In this document: piece after piece, positions 1-8,210 of the stretch
Layout: every line of letters starts with the position of its first letter
How positions within the stretch are numbered: position 1 is the stretch's first letter
NCBI GenBank assembly: GCA_028709105.1
Contig: JAQVYD010000013.1
Coordinates: 1-17,543, forward strand
Origin: Clostridia bacterium
Lineage (GTDB): Bacteria; Bacillota; Peptococcia; DRI-13; DTU073
Direction: 5' to 3'
DNA length: 17,543 nucleotides
Position numbers and translations under genes: made by a program
Notes under the pieces: model-generated
Databases searched by the model: none
Told to the model about the DNA's origin: nothing
Seen by the model: the letters and a program-made list of their open reading frames with translations, nothing else

Positions 1-1264
1 TTTCCCGTCCACCCAGATATGGCTGCAGTACCTTAGGGATCCTGACACTGCCGTCTTCCTCTTGATAATTCTCCAAAACAGCGGCCACCGTTCTGCCCAC
101 AGCTAAGCCCGAGCCGTTCAAGGTATGCACAAATTCAGGTTTACCGCCCCCACGCGGACGGAATCTAATGTTGGCCCGCCGAGCTTGAAAATCCTCGAAA
201 TTACTGCAGGAAGAAATTTCCCTATACATGCCGGCACTAGGTAACCAAACCTCCAAGTCATAAGTCTTTGCCGCCGAAAAACCTAGATCCCCGGAGCTGA
301 GGGTCATCACCCGATAAGGCAACTCCAACAATTGTAAGATTCTCTCCGCATTAGCCGTCAGTTTTTCCAGTTCTTCATAAGAAGTCGTGGGATGGCAAAA
401 TTTAACCATCTCCACTTTATTAAACTGATGTTGACGAATAAGTCCCCTCGTATCCCGGCCATGTGCTCCTGCTTCCGCCCTAAAACAGGGAGAATAAGCC
501 ACATGATAAAGGGGCAGCTGTTCCTCCGCGAGAATTTCCTCACGATAAAAATTAGTTACCGGGACCTCTGCTGTCGGAATCAAAAAATATTCGGTATTTT
601 CCAGATGAAACATATCCTCCGCAAACTTAGGCAATTGTCCCGTTCCGGTCATACTCTCTCTATTGACCATAAAGGGCGGCAATAATTCCTGATAGCCATG
701 TTCGCCCGTATGCACATCAAGCATAAAATTGATTAAAGCTCTTTCTAAGCGAGCACCCCAACCTTTGTAAAAAACAAATCGTGCTCCCGTTACTTTAGCC
801 GCCCGCTCAAAATCGAGAATGGCCAATTGTTCCCCCAGATCCCAATGAGGCTGTGGTTGAAAAGTAAACTCCGGCGGTGTCCCCCAGCGGCGTTCTTCCC
901 GATTCGCACTTTCATCAGTTCCTACCGGTACCGACTGATGCGGCAGATTAGGAATGGCGAGCAGAAGCTGCGCCAATTCCTCCTCGATCCCCCGCACTTC
1001 CTCATCCACTTCCTTGATTTTTTGCGAGGCTGCCCGCATCTTTAAAACTTTCTCCTCTGCCTTCTGACCCGCCTTTTTTAGCCGCCCGATTTCTTCAGAA
1101 ACAGTATTACGCTCATTTTTCATTTGTTCCACAAACGCTATTTTCTGACGGCGAACCTCATCAACTTCCAAAAATTTATCGATAATCTCCGTACTGCTGT
1201 TCCTTTTTCTTAAGCCTTCCTTGACTAGGTCAGGATTTTTGCGGACAAATTTCAAATCTATCAT
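1..1264 (-). CDS. serS: Seryl-tRNA synthetase (3' end cut by window edge)
   Basis: Charges tRNA-Ser with serine in the cytoplasm; a class II aminoacyl-tRNA synthetase. 421 codons are visible, reading from ATG at 1264 (MIDLKFVRKNPDLV) to the left edge with no stop. The family is about 420-430 residues, so only the last few are missing. Residues ~27-100 form the charged helical arm (coiled coil) that grips the long variable arm of tRNA-Ser. The serine-binding TAEVP sequence is at ~231-235, motif 2 (FRAEAG...RQHQF) at ~261-281 and motif 3 (GSGLAVGRT) at ~384-392. An AGGAG-type ribosome binding site lies about 12 bases upstream. It starts 23 bases after the serA stop and is the last visible gene of the T-box-controlled serine operon. 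No frameshift was seen across the visible length. Confidence 0.97.
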   Translation of the reverse strand, partial: MIDLKFVRKNPDLVKEGLRKRNSSTEIIDKFLEVDEVRRQKIAFVEQMKNERNTVSEEIGRLKKAGQKAEEKVLKMRAASQKIKEVDEEVRGIEEELAQLLLAIPNLPHQSVPVGTDESANREERRWGTPPEFTFQPQPHWDLGEQLAILDFERAAKVTGARFVFYKGWGARLERALINFMLDVHTGEHGYQELLPPFMVNRESMTGTGQLPKFAEDMFHLENTEYFLIPTAEVPVTNFYREEILAEEQLPLYHVAYSPCFRAEAGAHGRDTRGLIRQHQFNKVEMVKFCHPTTSYEELEKLTANAERILQLLELPYRVMTLSSGDLGFSAAKTYDLEVWLPSAGMYREISSCSNFEDFQARRANIRFRPRGGGKPEFVHTLNGSGLAVGRTVAAVLENYQEEDGSVRIPKVLQPYLGGRE

Positions 1265-1287
1265 CTCTGCTTACTCCTTTCCCTAAA

Positions 1288-2871
1288 CTAAAAGGCCACA
1301 TAATTCGCCGTTTTAATATCCTCTATCGTTTTAATCTGCGCGATAACCTCAGTCCCCACCTCATGGTCAATTGTTAAAATCATCATAGCACTGCCGCCGG
1401 CTTCTTCCCGATCCAACTGCATCCCGGCAATATTAACCCCCTGTTCTCCCAAAATCATCCCCACCTGCCCGACTAGTTTAGGCCGATCCGTATGGGTGAT
1501 GATTAGAATATGACCGGTAGGTTGTATATCTAAGGAAAATTCGTCAATACTCAAAATGCGCAGTTCGTTTTTCTTAAAAACCGCCCCGGCAATAGTATGT
1601 TGCCACTTGCCATTCCCTTTAATGGTCACACAAATTTTATTCGTGTAATCTTCTGTTTGCGAGCTTTTGATCTCACGAACCTTGATCCCTCTGTTTTTGG
1701 CGACAAAAGGAGCATTGACATAATTAACCGCATCATGCAAATAAGGTCTGAGCAATCCTTTGATAAAGGTATTGGTAAGTGAACCAAATTCTAAATCAGC
1801 GATTTCCCCAAGATATTTTATTTCCAAAGAATTAATCGGGCCTTCGGCAAAAACACTAGCCAATTTGCCTAATTTCTCCGTCAGCTCCATATAAGGTTGA
1901 GCTACCGCCAGATGCTCCGGTTTAATAAACGGTATATTCACCGCATTCCGAACAGGCTCTCCCCGTAGTACCCGCAAAATTTCCTGAGCGACATCAATGG
2001 CCACATTGACCTGTGCTTCCTCTGTGGAGGCCCCCAAATGCGGGGTCACAATTACTTCCGGTAAAGCAAACAAAGGACTCTGGGTCTGAGGTTCGTGTTC
2101 ATAAACATCTAACGCTGCCCCCGCCACCTTCTTATTAATAATCGCTTGATAAAGAGCCTCTTCATCAATAATTCCCCCGCGGGCCACATTGAGAATTCTC
2201 ACGCCCTCTTTCATCTTGGCAAATTGCTCCGCACAAAGCAGATGTTTTGTTTCGGAAGTCAAAGGCATGTGCACAGTGATAAAATCACTTTCGTTTAATA
2301 AAGTATCTAAAGAAACCGCTTCTACCCCTGCTCTTTCCGCTATTTCCTGATTTATATAAGGGTCAAAAACTAAAATCCTCATCCCAAAAGCCTTACTTCT
2401 TTTCCCTACTTCCGAGCCGATTTTACCATAGCCGATAATCCCCAAGGTTTTATTACGTAATTCAATCCCCACAAACTGAGAACGATTCCACTCACCTTGA
2501 CGCAGCGAATAATCAGCCTGCGGAATATGACGGGCCAAAGCCAGCATCATGGCCATGGTATGCTCCGCCGCGGAAATCGTATTGCCATCCGGGGTATTTA
2601 CCACCACCACACCTTTTAAAGTGGCCGCTTCGACATCAATATTATCAATGCCTACCCCTGCTCTGCCCACAACCTTTAATTGTGTAGCCTGCTCTAATAT
2701 TTTTTTCGTGATTTTAGTTTGGCTGCGCACCACCATCGCCTGATACTGAGAAGCAATTTGGCAAATCTCGTCTTCAGACAGCTTTAACTTGACATCAACC
2801 TCCAGCCCCGGTTCTTGCTCAAATATCTCTAGCCCTTTTGCCGAAACCTTATCACAAATAAGTATTTTCAT
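1288..2871 (-). CDS. serA: D-3-phosphoglycerate dehydrogenase, long ACT-domain form
   Basis: Oxidises 3-phosphoglycerate to 3-phosphohydroxypyruvate with NAD+, the first step of serine synthesis. 527 residues from ATG at 2871 (MKILICDKVS). A longer reading to 2916 would add 15 residues that lie inside the upstream aminotransferase gene. The ATG chosen has an AAGGGGAG site just upstream and gives the normal family N-terminus. The NAD-binding fingerprint GxGxxG is GYGKIG at ~147-152. Catalytic residues by family spacing are Arg231 (NVARGG), Glu260 (DVYEHEP) and His278 (PHLGAST). Residues ~310-450 match the extra allosteric substrate-binding domain of the long form, and ~455-527 an ACT domain that in this family can bind serine for feedback control. 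The gene starts one base after the aminotransferase stop, so translation is probably coupled. Confidence 0.96.
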   Translation of the reverse strand: MKILICDKVSAKGLEIFEQEPGLEVDVKLKLSEDEICQIASQYQAMVVRSQTKITKKILEQATQLKVVGRAGVGIDNIDVEAATLKGVVVVNTPDGNTISAAEHTMAMMLALARHIPQADYSLRQGEWNRSQFVGIELRNKTLGIIGYGKIGSEVGKRSKAFGMRILVFDPYINQEIAERAGVEAVSLDTLLNESDFITVHMPLTSETKHLLCAEQFAKMKEGVRILNVARGGIIDEEALYQAIINKKVAGAALDVYEHEPQTQSPLFALPEVIVTPHLGASTEEAQVNVAIDVAQEILRVLRGEPVRNAVNIPFIKPEHLAVAQPYMELTEKLGKLASVFAEGPINSLEIKYLGEIADLEFGSLTNTFIKGLLRPYLHDAVNYVNAPFVAKNRGIKVREIKSSQTEDYTNKICVTIKGNGKWQHTIAGAVFKKNELRILSIDEFSLDIQPTGHILIITHTDRPKLVGQVGMILGEQGVNIAGMQLDREEAGGSAMMILTIDHEVGTEVIAQIKTIEDIKTANYVAF

Positions 2872-2872
2872 C

Positions 2873-4030
2873 TTACTTCTCCCCTTCCAGCAAGAGCTTC
2901 TGCACGGCAGCGACACCCTGCCCTAATTGGAATTCCCAGCCTAATTCTTTCAAAGTCCTTTCCAGAGCGGCAATAGTGACAATAATATCGTTAACATCAA
3001 CATAACCTAAATGACCAATCCGGAAAATTTCCTTCTTGAATTTCCCCTGTCCGCCGGCAATGATTACTTTATGTTTTTCCCGCATGATTTTCGTAAGCTC
3101 TTGTACATCAAGGTTGCCGGGTTTTTTAATGGCCGTAACCGCACTGGAACCTGCCTCTTCACTCGTCAGCAGCTCTAATCCTAAAGCCTTAACCGCTGTT
3201 CTGACTAACTTTTTATAATAGCTATGGCGCTGATAAATATTTTCTAAACCTTCTTCCTCCAACATCTTCAAGGTTTCGCACAAAGCGACAACTAAGCTGG
3301 TAGCTGCAGTGTAAGGCGCATTGTATTTTTCATAAGATTTACGTGCCGCCTGCAAATTAAAATAAAAACTAGGAGTTGTCACCTTTTCATTAACTGCCCA
3401 GGCTTTAGGGCTAACACTGATAAAAGACAAGCCGGGCGGAATCATAAACGCTTTTTGCGAACCGCTGACGACAACATCAAGCTGCCATTCATCTACCGGT
3501 AAAGGCGATACCGCCATCCCACTGATCGCATCGACGATAAAAATAGCCGGATGATCGCCTAAAGCTTCCCTTAAGGCCTGAACATCATGCACAACCCCGG
3601 TCGAGGTTTCATTATGGGTTACATAAACTGCTTTAATTTCTTGCTGTACATCTTGAGCTATTCTCTCCCGCAAAGCTTGGGGATTAGCCCTTTCACCCCA
3701 TGGTCCGGAAATCACTTCTACATCTGCACCATAACGGGTATTCAGCTTCACCCAACGTTCACCGAAATTACCGTTTTCCATAACGATGACTTTATCGCCG
3801 GCATTGACAAAATTGGCTACCGCCGCTTCCATTGCTCCTGTTCCGGAAGATGTTAAAACATAGAGGTCATTTTTAGTCTGGTAGACTTTTTGCAAACCTT
3901 CCGTCGCTTCTTTAAGCACCCGCGCAAATTCAGGCGTACGATGCCCCATCGCCGGCGAACCCAGCGTGTGTAAAATTTTGAGTGGTACATTAGTTGGCCC
4001 CGGAATCATTAAAAATTGTTTTTCCTTCAT
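2873..4030 (-). CDS. Class V aminotransferase, likely serine-pathway (phosphoserine or serine-glyoxylate/alanine-glyoxylate type)
   Basis: A 385-residue PLP enzyme of fold type I, class V, in the COG0075 serine-pyruvate/alanine-glyoxylate aminotransferase group. The N-terminus (MIPGPTNVP, then MGHRTPEF) is typical. Asp167 in IFIVDAISG should contact the PLP ring nitrogen and Lys193 in SGSQKAFM should form the Schiff base. The class is clear but substrate is not. Position as first gene of a Ser T-box operon, directly before serA and serS, suggests that it aminates 3-phosphohydroxypyruvate to phosphoserine in place of a canonical SerC. Glycine/serine-glyoxylate exchange is the alternative. No serB phosphatase is visible. 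ATG at 4030 follows an AAGGGGG site. Confidence 0.9.
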   Translation of the reverse strand: MKEKQFLMIPGPTNVPLKILHTLGSPAMGHRTPEFARVLKEATEGLQKVYQTKNDLYVLTSSGTGAMEAAVANFVNAGDKVIVMENGNFGERWVKLNTRYGADVEVISGPWGERANPQALRERIAQDVQQEIKAVYVTHNETSTGVVHDVQALREALGDHPAIFIVDAISGMAVSPLPVDEWQLDVVVSGSQKAFMIPPGLSFISVSPKAWAVNEKVTTPSFYFNLQAARKSYEKYNAPYTAATSLVVALCETLKMLEEEGLENIYQRHSYYKKLVRTAVKALGLELLTSEEAGSSAVTAIKKPGNLDVQELTKIMREKHKVIIAGGQGKFKKEIFRIGHLGYVDVNDIIVTIAALERTLKELGWEFQLGQGVAAVQKLLLEGEK

Positions 4031-4129
4031 TTTTCTTCCCCCTTGTTATTTAACTTATTCTCAGGCTTCTTACTTCCTTACTTAAAAGATTTTTTACTTA
4101 CTTCCACTATAATGTCTGTTCAAATGCGT

Positions 4130-4184
4130 AAAAATATAAAAAAACTCCCGTCCTTAACCTCTTCTCAGGTTAGGGACGAGAGTT
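4130..4184 (-). terminator. T-box-controlled intrinsic terminator
   Basis: On the minus strand, arms 4184-4167 and 4160-4143 form an 18-pair stem with one C-A mismatch and one G-U pair, loop GAGAAG, followed by a T-rich tract to about 4130. The 5' arm contains the CGTCCCT segment that in T-box leaders pairs alternatively with the T-box sequence to make the antiterminator. Default state is termination before the aminotransferase gene. Confidence 0.9.
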
Positions 4185-4375
4185 TATTCCCGTGTTGCCA
4201 CCCCACTTGGTTTTTTAAAACCCGCTTCATTAATCATGCATAACGGACATGACCGTAAGGCTCTTCGCCTTATGCTCCAGGGCGGAATTCAACAATCGTC
4301 TTACTGGTTTGCACCCCCACCAGTTCTCTGTCTCAGACTAAATCATCTACTTTTCCCTTTCATCACAACAAGTTT
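4143..4375 (-). promoter_or_regulatory. T-box riboswitch leader, serine-specific
   Basis: RNA leader of the aminotransferase-serA-serS operon that senses uncharged tRNA. Read on the minus strand it has a Stem I region (about 4365-4275), a stem III-like hairpin TAAGGC-GAAGA-GCCTTA (4272-4256), and the conserved T-box GGGTGGCAACACGGG (within 4206-4186). An intrinsic terminator follows at once. The TGGC bulge pairs with an NCCA end whose discriminator base is G, as in bacterial tRNA-Ser. In the specifier region (GAATTCCGCC) the codon UCC (Ser) is at 4286-4284. UUC (Phe) overlaps it by one base but would need an A discriminator, so Ser fits best. With the promoter at 4413-4441 this accounts for most of the 435-base gap between ackA and the aminotransferase; I see nothing else in it. 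Confidence 0.9.
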
Positions 4376-4412
4376 ATAACTGCTTAATTTAATCTTTATT
4401 ATTTTATGTTCT

Positions 4413-4441
4413 ATTCTACGACAAAAAAAGTCGTCTGGCAA
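4413..4441 (-). promoter_or_regulatory. Sigma-A promoter of the serine T-box operon
   Basis: Minus strand TTGCCA (4441-4436), 17-base spacer, TAGAAT (4418-4413). Its position just upstream of the T-box Stem I supports it. The spacer contains a short inverted repeat, ACGAC-A7-GTCGT on the plus strand. Confidence 0.75.
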
Positions 4442-4465
4442 GTGCTAAATCACTTAAACGTGAAT

Positions 4466-5665
4466 TTATTTTTCTCGATTTACAATTTCATAAGTATCGC
4501 GAGCAATCATCAGCTCTTCATTCGTAGGAATCACCAAGACTTTTGTTTTAGACGCAACAGTAGAAATAAACGCTTCTTGACCACGCACTTTATTCTTCTC
4601 CGCATCAATTTCTATGCCCAGATAATCTAAACCTTGGCAAATTTCTCCTCGCATACTTGCCGAGTTTTCCCCTAAGCCCGCTGTAAAAACTAGCGCATCC
4701 ACGCCATTTAAGACAGCGGTATAAGCACCAATAAATTTTTTCACCCCATAAGCGAAACGGTCTAAAGCTAATTGTGCCCGCTGATTACCTTCTTGAGCTG
4801 CACTTTCTAAATCCCGGAAATCACTGCTGACCCCGGAAAGACCAAGGACACCACATTGTTTATTCAAGAAATTATTAGCCTCCGCACAACTCCAACCTTC
4901 CTTTTCCATTAAAAAAGTAACTACGGTAGGGTCTAAGTCACCGGAACGTGTCCCCATCATTAACCCTTCCAAAGGAGTAAAGCCCATCGTTGTATCAATA
5001 CATTGCCCGCCTTTAACCGCACTAATACTAGACCCATTCCCTAAATGGCAGGTAATAATCTTCAGTTCATTGCGCGGTTGTCCTAAAAGAGCCGCCGCCC
5101 GCTGCGAGACGTATTGGTGTGAAGTCCCATGGAAACCATATTTGCGTATTTTATACTTCTCATAATATTCATACGGTATCCCATATAAATAAGCCTTAGG
5201 CGGCATTGTTTGATGAAAGGCAGTATCGAAAACACAAACTTGGGGAACAGTAGGCATAAGATACTGACAAGCCTCAATACCCATAATATTAGGCGGATTA
5301 TGCAGTGGTGCCAACTCAATGTTTTTCTTGATTACTTCCATGACATCATCTGTTAAAAGAACAGAAAAAGCATAATCTTCGCTGCCATGAACAACACGAT
5401 GTCCAATCGCTGTAATCTCACTCATGGATTGCAATACACCGTATTCCGGATGAATGATCGCCTCCAAGACAAGCGTAATCGCCTTTTTATGATCGGGGAT
5501 TTGTGTTTCGAAAACATGTTTTTCGTTACCGGGACGATGTGTTAAAACAGAACCGGGGATACCAATTCTTTCTACCAATCCTTTGACCATGACTTGTTCA
5601 TTCTCCATATCAAACAACTGATATTTAAGTGAAGAACTACCACAATTAATTACTAAAACTTTCAA
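4466..5665 (-). CDS. ackA: Acetate kinase
   Basis: Interconverts acetyl phosphate + ADP and acetate + ATP; substrate-level phosphorylation in fermenters and acetogens. 399 residues from TTG at 5665 (MKVLVINCGSSSLKY). An ATG seven codons upstream (5686) is in frame but has no ribosome binding site; AGGAGG lies 8 bases before the TTG and sits inside that extension, so TTG is preferred. All family landmarks are present: INCGSSS at the N-terminus, GHRVVHG, the FDTAFHQTMP stretch, GFHGTSH, HLGNGSS, GTRSGDLDP, and FTAGLGENS near the C-terminus. Length matches the family (about 400). No phosphotransacetylase gene is next to it. It stands between gyrA and the serine operon, with a probable promoter of its own and no strong terminator after it. 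Confidence 0.97.
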   Translation of the reverse strand: MKVLVINCGSSSLKYQLFDMENEQVMVKGLVERIGIPGSVLTHRPGNEKHVFETQIPDHKKAITLVLEAIIHPEYGVLQSMSEITAIGHRVVHGSEDYAFSVLLTDDVMEVIKKNIELAPLHNPPNIMGIEACQYLMPTVPQVCVFDTAFHQTMPPKAYLYGIPYEYYEKYKIRKYGFHGTSHQYVSQRAAALLGQPRNELKIITCHLGNGSSISAVKGGQCIDTTMGFTPLEGLMMGTRSGDLDPTVVTFLMEKEGWSCAEANNFLNKQCGVLGLSGVSSDFRDLESAAQEGNQRAQLALDRFAYGVKKFIGAYTAVLNGVDALVFTAGLGENSASMRGEICQGLDYLGIEIDAEKNKVRGQEAFISTVASKTKVLVIPTNEELMIARDTYEIVNREK

Positions 5666-5698
5666 CTTTATTTCCTCCTGTTTCATTAATTTATTTGT

Positions 5699-5727
5699 AT
5701 CTTACACTATTTACAGGAAAATAACAA
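5699..5727 (-). promoter_or_regulatory. Candidate sigma-A promoter for ackA
   Basis: Minus strand TTGTTA (5727-5722), exactly 17 bases, TAAGAT (5704-5699), in the 68-base gap after gyrA. Each hexamer matches consensus at 4 of 6 positions, so this is a moderate call. Readthrough from gyrA is also possible because no terminator hairpin is visible between the genes. Confidence 0.5.
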
Positions 5728-5733
5728 CGGATT

Positions 5734-8169
5734 TTAGTCTTCGTCTTTATTAATAACTCTAGCTAAGGCGACAAAACTATCCTCGCCGCTCATCCGCATC
5801 ACTATTACACCTTGTGTCGCTCTCCCCATCATCGAAATATCGGCCACGGAAATTCTGATCATGATTCCTTCTAAAGTAATCAACATAATCTCATCTTCGG
5901 CATCAATTACCCTAATCCCAACCAAAGCGCCACTTTTAGGAGTTAATTTCATACCCCTAACCCCTTTGCCCCCCCTATATTGTGTGCGGAATTCAGTCAT
6001 GGCAGTTCTCTTCCCATAACCTTTTTCCGTAACCACCAACAGAGTAGCCTCATCCCGGCAAATATCCATCCCAATAACATAATCGCCTTGCTGCAAAGAG
6101 ATGCCCTTAACACCACGAGCAGTACGCCCCATCCTCCGGACATCCTCCTCTGAGAATCTAATGGCTAGACCTTGTTTCGTTGCTAAAATGATATCGTCTT
6201 CACCACTAGTAAGTTTTACGCCAATCAATTCATCATCATCATCTAAAGTGAGCGCAATAATCCCATCTTTTCTCTTCGTATCATATTCCGGCAAACTTGT
6301 TTTCTTAATAATCCCCTTTTGCGTAGCCGTAACTAAATATTGGTCCTCCACAAATTCGCGTACAGGAATAACCGCTGTAATCTTTTCCTCTCCCGTAATA
6401 AACAGCAAATTGACAATGGCCGTCCCTTTGGCCTGACGACTCGCTTCAGGTATTTCATATACTTTCTTACGATAAACCTTCCCCTTATTCGTAAAGAAAA
6501 GTAGGTTTTGATGAGTAGTAGTAATAAAAAGATGTTCCACGAAATCTTCTTCTTTCGTCGTAATTGCGGTAACTCCCTTACCCCCACGTTTTTGATTGCG
6601 ATAAACACTAATTAACTGTCGCTTAATATAACCGCCATGAGTTATGGTAATCACGACATCCTCATCTGCAATCAGATCTTCTATTTCTAAAAGATCTTCT
6701 TCCAAACTGATTTGTGAACGCCGTTCGTCCTGATATTTATTTTTAACCTCTGTTAATTCTTCCCTGATTATTTTCAAAACTAACCTTTCGTCAGCTAAAA
6801 TACTTCTCAAATAAGCGATACGACCTACCAGCTCCTTATATTCCTCCTCCAGTTTTTCCCTTTCCAAACCAGACAATTTTCCCAACTTCATATCGACAAT
6901 GGCCTGAGCCTGTTTCTCAGAAAGAGCAAATCTTGACATTAAATTTTCCTTAGCGGTAACGATATTCGGCGATTGCCTAATAATACGGATAACCTCATCA
7001 ATATGATCAATCGCAATCTTTAAGCCTTCGACAATATGCATTCTTTCTTCCGCTTTACGCAATTCATAACGCGTGCGCCGCACCACAATATCTTTTTGAT
7101 GTTCTAAATAATAATAGAGCATCTCTTTTAAATTTAGAACTTTTGGTTCGCCATTGACCAGAGCCAACATAATAACCCCGAAATTGTCCTTCAATTGAGT
7201 ATGCTTATACAGCTGATTAAGTACAACTTGGGGATTATCATCTTTCCTTAATTCGATAATGATCCGCATCCCGGTGCGATCCGATTCATCCCGTAAATCT
7301 GTGATGCCCTCTATCTTTTTATCTCTAACCAATTCCGCCGTTTTTTCAATTAATTTAGCTTTATTCACAAGATAAGGAAGCTCCGTGATCACGATTCTCA
7401 TTTTCCCATTATGCATTTTTTCAATGCGCGAGACTGCTTTGACTTGAATCGAACCTCTCCCCGTCTCATAAGCCTTTCTGATTCCCGACCTGCCCATAAT
7501 AATTCCCCCACCAGGGAAATCTGGGCCTTTAATAATTTGCATCAACTCATTAATCGTAATTTGTGGGTTTTCAATCAGAGCAATAACTCCTTCAATCACC
7601 TCTCCTAAATTATGAGGAGGAATATTTGTCGCCATCCCCACCGCAATACCAGAAGAACCATTTACCAGCAAATTAGGCAGCCGCGCAGGTAAAACAGTAG
7701 GTTCCTCCAGAGATTCATCATAATTAGGAGTGAAATCAACAGTTTCTTTCTCAATATCTCTTAAAAGTTCCGCCGCAATCTTGGACATACGCACTTCTGT
7801 ATACCGCATTGCTGCCGCCGAATCACCATCAATGGAACCAAAGTTCCCATGCCCGTCAACCAGCATATACCTTGTCGAAAAATTCTGAGCTAGACGAACC
7901 ATCGCATCATAAACAGCTGTGTCTCCATGAGGATGATAACGTCCCAAAACGTCCCCGACGACACGAGCCGATTTTTTATAGGCTTTATCAGAGGTCATCC
8001 CGGATTCATGCATCGAATAAAGGATTCGTCTGTGTACCGGTTTAAGACCATCCCTGACATCTGGAAGAGCCCGACCGACAATAACACTCATCGCATAATC
8101 AATATACGACTTTTTCATTTCTTCTTCTAATTCCACAGGTACAATCTTACCCTCTTTATAAATTTCCAC
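5734..8169 (-). CDS. gyrA: DNA gyrase subunit A
   Basis: Breakage-reunion subunit of gyrase (A2B2), which introduces negative supercoils. 811 residues from GTG at 8169 (MEIYKEGKIVPVELEEEMK). A TTG 24 bases further upstream (8193) lacks a ribosome binding site, whereas the GTG has GAGGTG 7 bases before it. The active-site tyrosine is Tyr123 in AAMRYTE. The quinolone-resistance region reads HPHGDTAVYDAM, with Thr84 and Asp88 at the E. coli Ser83/Asp87 positions; Thr is common there in clostridia. The C-terminal beta-pinwheel (from about residue 500) carries the GyrA box as QKRGGKG, plus a degenerate repeat, QYRGGKG, in a later blade. It lies 41 bases after gyrB, in the same operon. Confidence 0.98.
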   Translation of the reverse strand: MEIYKEGKIVPVELEEEMKKSYIDYAMSVIVGRALPDVRDGLKPVHRRILYSMHESGMTSDKAYKKSARVVGDVLGRYHPHGDTAVYDAMVRLAQNFSTRYMLVDGHGNFGSIDGDSAAAMRYTEVRMSKIAAELLRDIEKETVDFTPNYDESLEEPTVLPARLPNLLVNGSSGIAVGMATNIPPHNLGEVIEGVIALIENPQITINELMQIIKGPDFPGGGIIMGRSGIRKAYETGRGSIQVKAVSRIEKMHNGKMRIVITELPYLVNKAKLIEKTAELVRDKKIEGITDLRDESDRTGMRIIIELRKDDNPQVVLNQLYKHTQLKDNFGVIMLALVNGEPKVLNLKEMLYYYLEHQKDIVVRRTRYELRKAEERMHIVEGLKIAIDHIDEVIRIIRQSPNIVTAKENLMSRFALSEKQAQAIVDMKLGKLSGLEREKLEEEYKELVGRIAYLRSILADERLVLKIIREELTEVKNKYQDERRSQISLEEDLLEIEDLIADEDVVITITHGGYIKRQLISVYRNQKRGGKGVTAITTKEEDFVEHLFITTTHQNLLFFTNKGKVYRKKVYEIPEASRQAKGTAIVNLLFITGEEKITAVIPVREFVEDQYLVTATQKGIIKKTSLPEYDTKRKDGIIALTLDDDDELIGVKLTSGEDDIILATKQGLAIRFSEEDVRRMGRTARGVKGISLQQGDYVIGMDICRDEATLLVVTEKGYGKRTAMTEFRTQYRGGKGVRGMKLTPKSGALVGIRVIDAEDEIMLITLEGIMIRISVADISMMGRATQGVIVMRMSGEDSFVALARVINKDED

Positions 8170-8210
8170 TAATTTACACCTCGCCAACCTCAAGATAAAT
8201 ACAGCATTGC

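Noticed and set aside
392..685. Plus-strand ORF opposite serS
   Set aside because: It lies wholly antisense to a clear, uninterrupted serS reading frame and has no recognisable family pattern.
4016..4243. Plus-strand ORF across the aminotransferase leader
   Set aside because: It overlaps the T-box terminator and leader, whose RNA structure explains the sequence; no ribosome binding site.
4436..4465. AAGTG-ATTTAG-CACTT hairpin as an ackA terminator
   Set aside because: Only five pairs with no T-run after it, and it overlaps the -35 of the serine-operon promoter.
4406..4630. Plus-strand ORF over the serine-operon promoter and ackA 3' end
   Set aside because: Antisense to ackA with a biased composition that follows from the other strand; no family signature.
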